Positions 55,588 through 63,931 of a DNA stretch of 64,000 nucleotides are shown piece after piece; the stretch's first letter is position 1, and every line of letters begins with the position of its first letter. Source of the stretch: Sphingobacteriales bacterium 46-32 (GTDB lineage: Bacteria > Bacteroidota > Bacteroidia > Chitinophagales > Chitinophagaceae); NCBI GenBank assembly GCA_001898485.1, contig MKTY01000018.1, positions 124,001 through 188,000 of the forward strand, given 5' to 3'. A model generated the notes under the pieces. It was not told where the DNA came from, ran no database searches, and worked only from the letters and a program-made list of their open reading frames with translations. A program made the translations under genes and the position numbers.

Positions 55588-57066
55588 ATGAAAATTTTTA
55601 TCGGAAAGATATCTTCCATCAACTATGTCTCCTTATTGATTTTGCTTGTTGCAAATCAGATTCAGGCCCAGGTGCCTGACGACTCGCCCAAAGCAAGGGA
55701 GGCTGCTATTGCAAGGCTAAAAAAAGTTACAACTTATACTCCATGCGATGATGCCTCTGGTATGACCCGGGCGTTTGGAACAACCTGTAACAGCCGCGAG
55801 TTTGCGGCGCCGCCTATTTTAGATGTGCCCAAAGTACAATGGGAAATAAATCCCGGGTGGTGGAGTGTTTGGGCACCGTTTCTTTCCGGAAATTATATGC
55901 TCACCGGTAGTTGCAACAACGAAACCAATGCCGGACTCTCCATCATTGACAAATCAACCGGAAAAATCGTGTGGCGTATCAGTAATATTTGTGCGGTAGG
56001 CAACAGGCGTGGCTCAATGGGTTCTGTTCAATTTTTTGAATTGCCTTCCAGTGAAGTGTTAATGTTGTATGCCCGTGAAGATGGAGGCCCTGCAGATTAC
56101 TATGTGATCAGTTTAAAAACCGGTAAAATTGTACGCTCATTAAAATTGATAAAGCCCGGTGCACCCATCAGAAATTATGGCAACGTATTTACTGCGGTAA
56201 CACAATCATCCAAAAACGGATATAGCATTTTAAGCGGCTTAAATACAAATCTCGATAAAGTGCTTTGGGAAAATACCGGTTTCAGGCTGGCTATGCCGGA
56301 TAAATTGGATCCGCATTATCAACCCACATTCAGCGCTGGTGCATCAGAGGACGGGATTTTATTTTTATCTGCCAGAACCAAAGATCAAACCGACCCGCCA
56401 ACCCGCCAGCTGCATGCCATTGATTTGAAAGACGGCAAAACGCTTTGGCGGCATACGGATCAGTCGGTTACAGAAAAAAGCGGCAATAAAACGTACCGGT
56501 CGGATGATGGACTGCCGATAATTGTAAACCACAAAGTAATTATTAAAGTAAAGGGACTCGACGGGGCCACTGTTCCCAATGGAGAGCCTTATGGCGAGGC
56601 ATTAAGAGCTTTTGATAAAAACACAGGTAAAATTCTCTGGACCACAAAGCCACAACCAAAGCAACAAATCGTTAACCGGATAGGAGCAGGCCCCGTTGTA
56701 GTAGCAGAAGTGGTGACGGGTAAAGAAAAAGAAATCTGGGGTTACAATACAACCGATGGAAAACTGGTATGGAAAAGAAAAATTTCGGGTAATGCAGGTT
56801 TGCTTTGTGGTTCAGGCGGGGCATTTTATGTAGGGGAAAGAATTGTAGATGAAAACAATAAATGGAAAGACACCAAACTACAGGGTTTTGATGGCGAAAC
56901 CGGAACATTACTATGGACAGGCAGCCTGCCCGAACGTTTTTTTCAATATGATGTAAATAGTCCCTGGAATATTGAATCTAAAATTGGAGGACTTCCCGTT
57001 TGGACAATAGACAGGGATGGCGCCATTTATGGCGTTACTTTAAAAGGGGCTTACAAATTAAGGTAA
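55588..57066 (+). CDS. Secreted PQQ-type beta-propeller repeat protein
   Basis: A 492-residue exported protein (signal peptide ending LVANQIQAQ). Starting near residue 80 it has about seven blades with the PQQ-repeat signature, in forms such as SIIDKSTGKIVWRI, FDKNTGKILWTT, YNTTDGKLVWKRK and FDGETGTLLWTG. Proteins with these blades include quinoprotein dehydrogenases and assembly factors such as BamB; catalytic PQQ ligands are not evident, so a binding role is more likely. ATG 55588 is preferred to a TTG two codons earlier. It follows the TPR protein by 18 bp as the second gene of a small operon. Confidence 0.85.
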   Translation: MKIFIGKISSINYVSLLILLVANQIQAQVPDDSPKAREAAIARLKKVTTYTPCDDASGMTRAFGTTCNSREFAAPPILDVPKVQWEINPGWWSVWAPFLSGNYMLTGSCNNETNAGLSIIDKSTGKIVWRISNICAVGNRRGSMGSVQFFELPSSEVLMLYAREDGGPADYYVISLKTGKIVRSLKLIKPGAPIRNYGNVFTAVTQSSKNGYSILSGLNTNLDKVLWENTGFRLAMPDKLDPHYQPTFSAGASEDGILFLSARTKDQTDPPTRQLHAIDLKDGKTLWRHTDQSVTEKSGNKTYRSDDGLPIIVNHKVIIKVKGLDGATVPNGEPYGEALRAFDKNTGKILWTTKPQPKQQIVNRIGAGPVVVAEVVTGKEKEIWGYNTTDGKLVWKRKISGNAGLLCGSGGAFYVGERIVDENNKWKDTKLQGFDGETGTLLWTGSLPERFFQYDVNSPWNIESKIGGLPVWTIDRDGAIYGVTLKGAYKLR

Positions 57067-57676
57067 GTAAGGCTATTCAATCAAAGCTGTAGAAATGAAG
57101 GTTCTTCATTCTTTATGGGTGAGACTGTGAGAAATGGAGAACATAAAGGGACAGGCCTGGCTCTATACATGGCATACCAGTGCACAAAAAGTAATGAAAA
57201 CGCTTTTGTTGAGTAAAGAGGACCGGCAAGATGCTTCATACTATTGCGTAATCCAGTCGGGATAATTATCTTTCGAGATCACCTGAAAGCCTGCCTGCGG
57301 ATAATGGATAAAGATGAAGCTGCAACGACCTCCCGGTCAGTGCATCGCCGGTCTAGTTGGCCAGATATAATGAAGATGATTAGGAGCACCTTGTTTTTGC
57401 CCGGTTACCGTGAAAAGGCTACCGCGCAGATAAACCGGCAATAATGGAATAGTTTACTATCCGCATATTCCCCGGAAATCATCCGCCTTTTCACTGTTCG
57501 TGTTTCTGTTTATTAATCCAGGAAATATTTAGAGACAAGCTAAATATAACAGGGGACACCTCCTGCAATATATTGGTGATGAAATTTCCTGTTAATAGTA
57601 CAGCTAAAGTCTTATGAATAAGTTCCTTTTCTATAAGTAAATTTGAAGTGTAGCTTTCACCGCCAACAATTGTCGT
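57067..57676. other. Intergenic region without recognised genes
   Basis: In these 610 bases I find no supported gene. A plus-strand frame near 57244-57444 has no family resemblance. At 57638-57645 a TAAATTTG fits the -7 consensus TAnnTTTG and could start the mRNA of the next gene. Confidence 0.5.
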
Positions 57677-58288
57677 ATGGACCCACAATGGAATAAAGAA
57701 CTACACCCCAACTGGTATCGCGATATAAGCCCTATGCGCTACCTGATCCTGGGCAGTTTTCCGCCCAGTCCCGAACGGCGCGATTATCCGTTTTACTATC
57801 CCAATCTCCGCAATCGCTTCTGGAGGTTATTGGCCGATGTTGCCGGAGCGAAGCTCAGCTGGAAGAAAACCGACAGCGATAAGGACGCAGCCGTAGAGGA
57901 GCGCTACGCGATCATGCAGCAATTGCAGGCCGGCGTACAGAACCTGGGGCAGGAGATTGAGCGGAAAGGTAAAAGCGCACTCGATACGCATATTAAGATT
58001 ACCCGCTTTCAGGATATCCGGTCGATAATAGAGGCTCACCAGGAACTGCAGCGGATTCTGCTGCCCGGCTTTTCGGCCGAACACAGCACGGCAAGGTCAT
58101 TTCTGCGTTACCTGCGAGAGACAGATATTAAACACTCGGCAATTGAATTGGTAAGACCCGAAAACGCTTTTGAGATCTATATAGCCGGCAGGAGCATTGA
58201 CTGCGTGGTACTTAATTCGACATCCACCGCATCGCGGATAAAGTATGAGGTGCTGCTCGATCAGTTCAGGAGGCAGCTTGCTTCATAG
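57677..58288 (+). CDS. Uracil-DNA glycosylase superfamily protein
   Basis: A 203-residue protein of the UDG fold. Motif 1 is LILGSFPPSPER, followed by the base-recognition stretch YPFYYPNLRNRFWRLL, and the C-terminal motif is VVLNSTSTASRI. This pattern is seen in the UDG-like subgroup of Bacteroidota often annotated as uracil-DNA glycosylase family. Whether it removes uracil or another base, or is inactive, cannot be told. It is a single gene; the start ATG 57677 lies about 30 bases after a TAnnTTTG-like box. Confidence 0.82.
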   Translation: MDPQWNKELHPNWYRDISPMRYLILGSFPPSPERRDYPFYYPNLRNRFWRLLADVAGAKLSWKKTDSDKDAAVEERYAIMQQLQAGVQNLGQEIERKGKSALDTHIKITRFQDIRSIIEAHQELQRILLPGFSAEHSTARSFLRYLRETDIKHSAIELVRPENAFEIYIAGRSIDCVVLNSTSTASRIKYEVLLDQFRRQLAS

Positions 58289-58378
58289 GAAGCCCAGCTT
58301 TTCTTTTTCGGAAAATATTAAGAGTATAAAAGCCTTATGGTTGATTTTCCAGAAAACTACAGGAAGTGTTGGAATGCG

Positions 58379-59401
58379 TCAGCTTTCCTGTTGCCGAAAG
58401 ACTCTTAGTCCATACCAAAACATAAATACACATAAACCGATAACAACAAACCTCCATTTTTGGTTGCTTTTTCTTAATATAAGAGCCTCCTTGTTAAATT
58501 CGTCAAGCTGAAGTACTTTCTCTTGTTTGATTTCAATGGCATAAGCTTGTATCCTTGCCCAGTTGAAATGTTTTTCTGAAAACGACGGGGTACTAGTACG
58601 GGCTATTTTTTGGGAGTAGCTATTTTTAGTTATCAATAAAGTTATTTTGTCGTCTTTTTTGTAGTTTGATAATGCGCTCAACTTAATTGCTTTGTAGCCC
58701 GGGTGGCCAACTTGAAAGCGAAAACCGGGATATTCTTCGAGTTCGAAAGTTACATCGGTTGAAGCACTCCGTAATGTTGAGTTTTTTACGTTGGGTTTTT
58801 TACTGAGATGTCCCGAAACAGCGAAGAGGTCTTTAAGGTCGGATGTTTCAATTGGTTGGAAGTAAGAATTAAATAAGCCAAATACTCCCAAAAGCACTCC
58901 GAAAATCATCATGACAATACCGCCAATTTTGTACTCCAGGCTGGAGGTTTCGCTAATACGTAAATTGTCTTTTCTTTTTATTCGCCATTCTCTTAATTGC
59001 TCAACAAGTTCGAAATTGTTTTCGATGATGCTTTCGTCGAACAAAAGGTGATGTTTTCTGGTATTGAGGTAAATGTAGTTTGTATTGTTTACGGAAGATT
59101 TTCCGAATTGTATAAGCATATCCTTGTCCAGCCGAAGACTGATTAGTCCGAACAGCCATTTTATTTTCAAATGCGTTTCATAGATATTAACTGCTTTATA
59201 CTCTCCAAAAAGTTTAAAAAAGATATACAGAAAAAAAAGGGTTAAAACTATTGCAAAAAGAAGCCGGTCTATTTGTAAATACTGGAAGGAGAATGCATGT
59301 TGAAATGAAATCTTCGAGAATAGGAAAAGCACAATAGTAAATACAATAACGCCAAATCCCCGCACAGCCTGAAATCGTCCCTTCGAAATAAGTACTTTCA
59401 T
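58379..59401 (-). CDS. Hypothetical membrane protein, 340 residues
   Basis: Not a family I recognise. Start ATG 59401 (MKVLISKGRFQAVRGFGVIV). There are four predicted membrane helices: two near the N-terminus (GVIVFTIVLFLFSKI and LLFAIVLTLFFLYIFF), one in the middle (GGIVMMIFGVLLGVFGLF) and one at the C-terminus (FVVIGLCVFMFWYGL). The segment after the second helix resembles a PH-like bacterial domain (YETHLKIKWLFGLISLRLDK). A DUF3592-like periplasmic part is possible in the second half (KKDDKITLLITKNSYS). It is convergent with the UDG-like gene. Confidence 0.7.
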   Translation of the reverse strand: MKVLISKGRFQAVRGFGVIVFTIVLFLFSKISFQHAFSFQYLQIDRLLFAIVLTLFFLYIFFKLFGEYKAVNIYETHLKIKWLFGLISLRLDKDMLIQFGKSSVNNTNYIYLNTRKHHLLFDESIIENNFELVEQLREWRIKRKDNLRISETSSLEYKIGGIVMMIFGVLLGVFGLFNSYFQPIETSDLKDLFAVSGHLSKKPNVKNSTLRSASTDVTFELEEYPGFRFQVGHPGYKAIKLSALSNYKKDDKITLLITKNSYSQKIARTSTPSFSEKHFNWARIQAYAIEIKQEKVLQLDEFNKEALILRKSNQKWRFVVIGLCVFMFWYGLRVFRQQES

Positions 59402-59598
59402 GTTGAGTGTTGAATAAGCTGTTCGCTGTCTACAGGCTACTTGGCAGTATTGCGGGAAAGACAAACAACCTGTTAAGATTATACATTGTTGCCCCGTAAA
59501 ATACAAAAAATACACTGTTTAAATTGGACCTGAATAAATGTTTGTATCATCGGCTTAATAAGTTTCCTATCTTAAAGCCTGAAAGAAACCTTTCCTCC

Positions 59599-60168
59599 AT
59601 GCACCCCGTCATCCAGCACCTCAAAAACTATTACCCGCTCAACCCCACAGCAGAAAATATGCTGACTGAGCGGTTGGCATCTATCACGTTTTCCAAAAAT
59701 GATTTCCTCCTCAAAAAAGGACGGGTGTGCCAGCATTTTTATTTCCTGGAAAAGGGCGCATTGCGTGGCTTTTATGAACTGGATGGTAAAGAAATAACGC
59801 ACTGGTTTGGCTTTGAAAACAACTTCATTACGTCTTTTCATAGCTATATTACCGGTCAGCCTTCTATCGAGAATATACAGTTCCTCGAAGACAGTACCGT
59901 ATGGGCCATTTCCAAAAAGGAATTAACCGAACTCTTCGATGCCTTTCACGAGATCGAAAGGCTGGTACGAATTATTTATGAACAGTATTATATGCAGCTG
60001 GAAGAGCGGTATGTGAATGCCCAGTTTAAAACAGCTGCCGAGTTGTATACCGATCTGATTCACCGTGCTCCGCATATCCTCCAACGGGTGCCATTGGGGC
60101 AAATTTCTTCCTACCTGGGTATTACCCAGGAGACGCTAAGCCGTATCCGTAAGCAGCATGCACAGTAG
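59599..60168 (+). CDS. Crp/Fnr family transcriptional regulator
   Basis: A 189-residue regulator. The cyclic-nucleotide-binding-like domain spans about 25-115 (KKGRVCQHFYFLEKGALRGF, ITHWFGFENNFITSF), a dimer helix follows, and the C-terminal short winged helix is LGQISSYLGITQETLSRIRK. This is the common Bacteroidota form that lacks full cAMP-binding residues, so its ligand is unknown. The ATG at 59599 matches the usual family start (MHPVIQHLKN). It lies 70 bp upstream of a YiaA-like membrane protein gene that it may control. Confidence 0.92.
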   Translation: MHPVIQHLKNYYPLNPTAENMLTERLASITFSKNDFLLKKGRVCQHFYFLEKGALRGFYELDGKEITHWFGFENNFITSFHSYITGQPSIENIQFLEDSTVWAISKKELTELFDAFHEIERLVRIIYEQYYMQLEERYVNAQFKTAAELYTDLIHRAPHILQRVPLGQISSYLGITQETLSRIRKQHAQ

Positions 60169-60238
60169 GAGCTGTTTTTGATATTTATCAAATTATCGGA
60201 TAGTCGTGGCCAATAGCTTTGGTTAATAAATAAAAATT

Positions 60239-60679
60239 ATGGATTCAAAGCGTATTCAAAAACCTTCTCCCGCCTTTGTAGGCGCGTCCTGGCTGGCGTT
60301 ATTGATTGGTGTGGCAGCTTTTAATATTGGCCTGTGGAATGCCGAAATGGAGCTGAATGAGAAAGGGTATTATTTTACCGTACTCATGTTTGGCCTGTTT
60401 GCCGCCATTTCGGTACAGAAAGCGGTACGCGACCAGTTGGAGGGCATACCCGTTACCAATCTCTATTATGGCATTGCCTGGTTTGCCACGCTCTTATCCA
60501 TTTTGCTGATTACGATAGGCCTGTGGAATGCCGAGATCACGCGCAGCGAAAAAGGCTTCTATGCCATGTCTTTTGTGCTCAGCATTTTTGCCGCCATAGC
60601 GGTGCAAAAGAATACAAGAGATGCACGTTTAGCCGAAGGAAACGAAAAAACTGGTTTTAATAATCAGGAGAAGGAGTGA
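60239..60679 (+). CDS. YiaA/YiaB family inner membrane protein
   Basis: A 146-residue protein with four membrane helices in two similar halves. Each half has a GLWNAEM/GLWNAEI motif (ALLIGVAAFNIGLWNAEM and ILLITIGLWNAEI) and an AAI(S/A)VQK motif, clear signatures of the YiaA/YiaB family. The function is unknown. It follows the Crp-type regulator gene on the same strand. Confidence 0.92.
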   Translation: MDSKRIQKPSPAFVGASWLALLIGVAAFNIGLWNAEMELNEKGYYFTVLMFGLFAAISVQKAVRDQLEGIPVTNLYYGIAWFATLLSILLITIGLWNAEITRSEKGFYAMSFVLSIFAAIAVQKNTRDARLAEGNEKTGFNNQEKE

Positions 60680-60795
60680 GGGAATAGATGCGAAAGACCT
60701 CTACCATGACTGATAAACAGAAGTCGTTTTGAAGTGGGCCGCTATGCTTTTTTTCCTGTATTATTTACAATAGTAACTCATCTATATTTGAGTAA

Positions 60796-61001
60796 TCAAT
60801 CAATCCCCAAATCATCCGCAATCTTCTTGTCTGGACTTATTTCTTTAACATCCATCCCGACCATATCTGCGATAATATGATTGATGATCGCCTGCATTTC
60901 CTGCTGGTTGGTACCATTATTTGCAGTGCTTCCTGGTCGGGTATTCTAATCCCAAAGCTGTCTTCTACTTTCATGAGTATTTCTATGCTGTCGAGCCCCA
61001 T
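60796..61001 (-). pseudogene. Acyl-carrier-protein-like gene with frameshift
   Basis: From ATG 61001 the minus strand reads MGLDSIEILMKVEDSFGIRI then PDQEALQI, which is the helix II region of an acyl carrier protein with Ser in the GLDS phosphopantetheine motif. After a one-base shift near 60920 it continues NQQEMQAIINHIIADMVGMD then KEISPDKKIADDLGID and stops at 60796. This second part also looks ACP-like. No single frame is open, so the gene is disrupted; the first frame ends in unrelated residues. Proteins beginning MGLDS occur as ACP-like genes in this phylum, so the start may be genuine. Confidence 0.6.
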
Positions 61002-61105
61002 TGGTTAAACAGTTGAATCAGGTACAAGGTTAATCAAAAGACCAGAGTATTGGCGGGTAACAAGGCTCCCTGACCATGGGCAGCGGAATAACCTCCCTGG
61101 AAATT

Positions 61106-61130
61106 GGTCCGGACGCGAAGCGTCCTGACC
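61106..61130. repeat. GC-rich palindrome (GCGTCC.GACC family)
   Basis: GGTCCGGACGC pairs with GCGTCCTGACC with one mismatch and a 3-base loop. It is related in sequence to the hairpin at 26809-26837. It lies in the 314-bp gap between the ACP remnant and the ATPase gene, which otherwise holds the inverted repeats at 61214-61302. Confidence 0.5.
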
Positions 61131-61213
61131 AGGAACATAAAGCGGAAATATCCATCCCTAAAGAGTACAATATATTGAAAACTAGTTTTTTGCATTGTTT
61201 ATTCATTTATCTC

Positions 61214-61302
61214 CGTCCAAAATATTCTATTTTATATCAATTTTGGACGCAGATAAATTTTTATCCTGATCCAAAATAGACGAAAAATGTTAATTTTGGA
61301 CG
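61214..61302. promoter_or_regulatory. Two inverted-repeat pairs upstream of the ATPase gene
   Basis: CGTCCAAAAT (61214-61223) faces ATTTTGGACG (61240-61249), and TCCAAAAT (61270-61277) faces ATTTTGGA (61293-61300). Four half-sites of one word lie in the 100 bases before the ATG at 61316. They look like a double operator, possibly for autoregulation or for AT-rich promoter control. Confidence 0.6.
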
Positions 61303-61315
61303 ATAATAACTCGGC

Positions 61316-62746
61316 ATGAACCTGATCGGGCGTATAGAAGAACAACAGATACTGGCAAGCCGCCTGGCATCTGCCGATCCTGAACTGATAGCAGTATATG
61401 GTCGTCGCCGTGTGGGCAAAACCTACCTGATACGCACTTTCTGCAAAGACCATATCATTTTTGAATTTACCGGCATTCATGAGTCGGGTATGAAAACTCA
61501 ATTGGAAAATTTCAGCCAGGCATTGCAGCAGGCAACCAAAAGTGCGGTAGCCTTGGCCATACCCGGCAACTGGTTGCAGGCATTTGCAATGCTTGATGTC
61601 TATATCGGCACTCTTCCCGCCAATAAACCTGCTGTCATTTTCCTGGATGAGTTCCCTTGGATCGATACGCACAAGTCGCGTTTTCTGCAGACTTTTGGTC
61701 ACTGGTGGAATACATCGGCAACTAAAAAAAATCATCTCAAAGTAATCATCTGCGGCTCGGCCGCTTCCTGGATGATCGAAAAAGTCATCCACAACCGGGG
61801 AGGACTGCACAACCGTGTCACGCAAACGATCCGGTTACTCCCTTTTACCCTTGGCGAAACGCAGGCCTATCTCAACAGCAGGGGCGTACTGCTCGATCAT
61901 TACAATCAGTTGCAGCTCTATATGGCAATGGGCGGTATACCACATTACTTGCGCAACATAAACCCGGGTCAGAGTGCAGCCCAGGCAATAGATCGGTTAT
62001 GTTTTACCAAAGACGGGCCATTGCGATATGAGTTCAGCAACCTGTACCAGTCACTATTTGCTAATTCCGATAATCATGAGCGGGTCATTCGTGCGCTGGC
62101 GGCCAAACAGAAAGGACTCACGCGCAACGAGATTATTGATGCTTGCGGGTTTACCTCCGGCGGTACCACCACGCGTATCCTGAAAGAGCTGGAAGAGTCC
62201 GGTTTTATAACTCCCTATATTCCCTTTCAGAAAAACGCCAATGAAAGCATTTACAAACTGTCTGATGAATACTCGTTGTTTTATCTGAAGTTTATTGAGC
62301 AGGCAAAGGATACGGGTGAGGGTACCTGGCTGCGGCAGTATGCCACAGCAGGCTACACGGCCTGGAGCGGACTGGCCTTTGAATCTGTTTGCCAGAAACA
62401 CGTAACCCAGATCAGACGCCGCCTGGGCATTGAAGGTGTGCTGACTCAGGCGAGTGCCTGGCGTTTTGCTCCCGGCAAAGCTGCACAGGGTGCACAAATA
62501 GACCTGCTGCTCGACCGGCAGGACCGTTGCATTAATATCTGTGAAATGAAATTTGCCGGAGGCGAATTCATCATCGATAAAAAATATGCGGCCGAGCTCG
62601 ACAATAAGCTGAATGTTTTTCGTGCTGCCACCAACACCAGGAAAACATTGTTTGCTACTATGATCACCACATACGGCACCCGCCGAAACGAACACTTTCT
62701 GGGACGCATACAGGCCGAGGTGCTTATGGCGGACCTGTTTACATAA
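61316..62746 (+). CDS. AAA+/STAND-type ATPase with C-terminal DUF234 nuclease-like domain
   Basis: A 476-residue ATPase of the archaeal-type ATPase_2 group. Walker A is VYGRRRVGKTYLIRT near residues 28-40; Walker B is IFLDEFPWID near 105; GSAASWM is the sensor stretch. A winged helix follows (TRNEIIDACGFTSGGTTTRI). The C-terminal DUF234 domain (about 345-470) contains IDLLLDRQDRCINICEMKF, a D...ExK pattern of the PD-(D/E)XK nuclease fold. The role of these proteins is uncertain; they are frequent accessory genes in Bacteroidota and archaea and may be defence or mobile-element genes. The start is preceded by paired inverted repeats. It has no clear partner gene here. Confidence 0.88.
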   Translation: MNLIGRIEEQQILASRLASADPELIAVYGRRRVGKTYLIRTFCKDHIIFEFTGIHESGMKTQLENFSQALQQATKSAVALAIPGNWLQAFAMLDVYIGTLPANKPAVIFLDEFPWIDTHKSRFLQTFGHWWNTSATKKNHLKVIICGSAASWMIEKVIHNRGGLHNRVTQTIRLLPFTLGETQAYLNSRGVLLDHYNQLQLYMAMGGIPHYLRNINPGQSAAQAIDRLCFTKDGPLRYEFSNLYQSLFANSDNHERVIRALAAKQKGLTRNEIIDACGFTSGGTTTRILKELEESGFITPYIPFQKNANESIYKLSDEYSLFYLKFIEQAKDTGEGTWLRQYATAGYTAWSGLAFESVCQKHVTQIRRRLGIEGVLTQASAWRFAPGKAAQGAQIDLLLDRQDRCINICEMKFAGGEFIIDKKYAAELDNKLNVFRAATNTRKTLFATMITTYGTRRNEHFLGRIQAEVLMADLFT

Positions 62747-62949
62747 ACAGTACGGTCAGTGCTATGAAAAAATATTATTATTGTCGGGCATTTCCGGCGC
62801 ATGTACGGGCACAATCATTATGCCGGCAACAAACAAACAGTTCATCATGAAAAAAAGTAACTGTAATCACCTTGCTACTTGCAGTGTCTTTTTTTACCGG
62901 CTTCGCCGTAAAGACAATCACCACTTCACCAACACATAAAACACAACAC

Positions 62950-63330
62950 ATGAAAAAGGTAACAGGTATTGGCGGCATCTTCTTCAAATGCAAAGACCCC
63001 AATAAAATGAAGGAATGGTATCAGAAGCACCTGGGCCTGGATACCAACCCTTATGGAGCATCTTTTGAATGGTACGAAGCTGCAGACAGTACCAAAAAAG
63101 GGCTAACGCAATGGACTCCCTTTCCCGAAACCACCAAATACTTTGAGCCTTCGCAAAGAGAATTTATGATCAATTACCGGGTAGAAAACCTGGAGGCTCT
63201 CGTAGAAGAACTAAAGAAAGAAGGTGTAACGATCGTTGATAAAATCGAAAGCTACGACTACGGCAAATTTGTTCATATCCTCGATGCGGAAAGAAATAAA
63301 GTAGAGCTTTGGGAGCCTGCCGGTGAATAA
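62950..63330 (+). CDS. VOC family protein, upstream signal peptide out of frame
   Basis: A 126-residue VOC protein: KKVTGIGGIFFKCKDPNKMK, then EWYQKHLGLDTNPYGASFEW, and at the end HILDAERNKVELWEP with the conserved Glu. ATG 62950 gives the cytoplasmic form. In the same frame upstream lies TVITLLLAVSFFTGFAVKT, which reads as the core of a signal peptide. An ATG at 62847 (Met-Lys-Lys) would join it if the A7 tract at 62850-62856 had six bases. So the ancestral or alternate product may be exported. As sequenced, translation must start at 62950 or at a TTG at 62872. Confidence 0.85.
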   Translation: MKKVTGIGGIFFKCKDPNKMKEWYQKHLGLDTNPYGASFEWYEAADSTKKGLTQWTPFPETTKYFEPSQREFMINYRVENLEALVEELKKEGVTIVDKIESYDYGKFVHILDAERNKVELWEPAGE

Positions 63331-63382
63331 CCCCGGCCGGTAAACTTTAGTTCCGGTAAGAAATTCATGTAAACAGGTGCCT

Positions 63383-63931
63383 ATGCGAAAAGTAATTGCG
63401 GCCATGAACATGTCGCTCGATGGATTTTGTGACCATACCCAGCTCAGTGCGGATGATGAAATACATGCGCATTACAATGAGCTGTTAAGAAATACCGGCA
63501 CACTTGTATATGGGCGGATTACGTATCAATTAATGGAGAGTTACTGGCCGACCCTTATCGGAAGCCCCAGTGGCAACAAATCCACTGACGATTTTGCCGT
63601 ATTGATTGATGATGTCCAGAAAGTTGTTTTTTCGCATACGCTCACAGGTGTGCAATGGAGAAATTCAAAACTGGTGAGGGGCGATCTTGAAAAAGAAATC
63701 GAAATACTCCGGCAGCAGCCGGGCAAAGACATTGCCATCGGCAGCCCGGGCCTGATCGCGGCAGCTATGAACCTAGGTATAATTGACGAATTCCAGTTCA
63801 GCGTGCAGCCGGTTATACTGGGGCAGGGGTTGCCCTTATTTAAAAACATACAGCACAGGATCGGTCTTAAACTTGTTAAGACGAAGACCTTTAATTGTGG
63901 TGCAGTCACTTTTTATTATCAGCCGGCTTAA
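63383..63931 (+). CDS. Dihydrofolate reductase / RibD C-terminal family reductase
   Basis: A 182-residue protein of the DHFR-like RibD_C superfamily. Seen: RKVIAAMNMSLDGFCDHTQL at the start, YGRITYQLMESYWP, and the NADPH-binding GSPGLIAAAMNLGIIDEFQF followed by PVILGQGLPLF. These stand-alone proteins are predicted NADPH reductases of unknown substrate. ATG 63383 is preferred to GTG 63377 because the first strand starts there. It is downstream of the VOC gene by 52 bp. The rest of the window (63932-64000) shows nothing recognisable. Confidence 0.9.
   Translation: MRKVIAAMNMSLDGFCDHTQLSADDEIHAHYNELLRNTGTLVYGRITYQLMESYWPTLIGSPSGNKSTDDFAVLIDDVQKVVFSHTLTGVQWRNSKLVRGDLEKEIEILRQQPGKDIAIGSPGLIAAAMNLGIIDEFQFSVQPVILGQGLPLFKNIQHRIGLKLVKTKTFNCGAVTFYYQPA

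Noticed and set aside
57244-57444. 66-codon frame after the PQQ-propeller gene
   Set aside because: No recognisable domain, no good ribosome-binding site and composition like the surrounding non-coding DNA.
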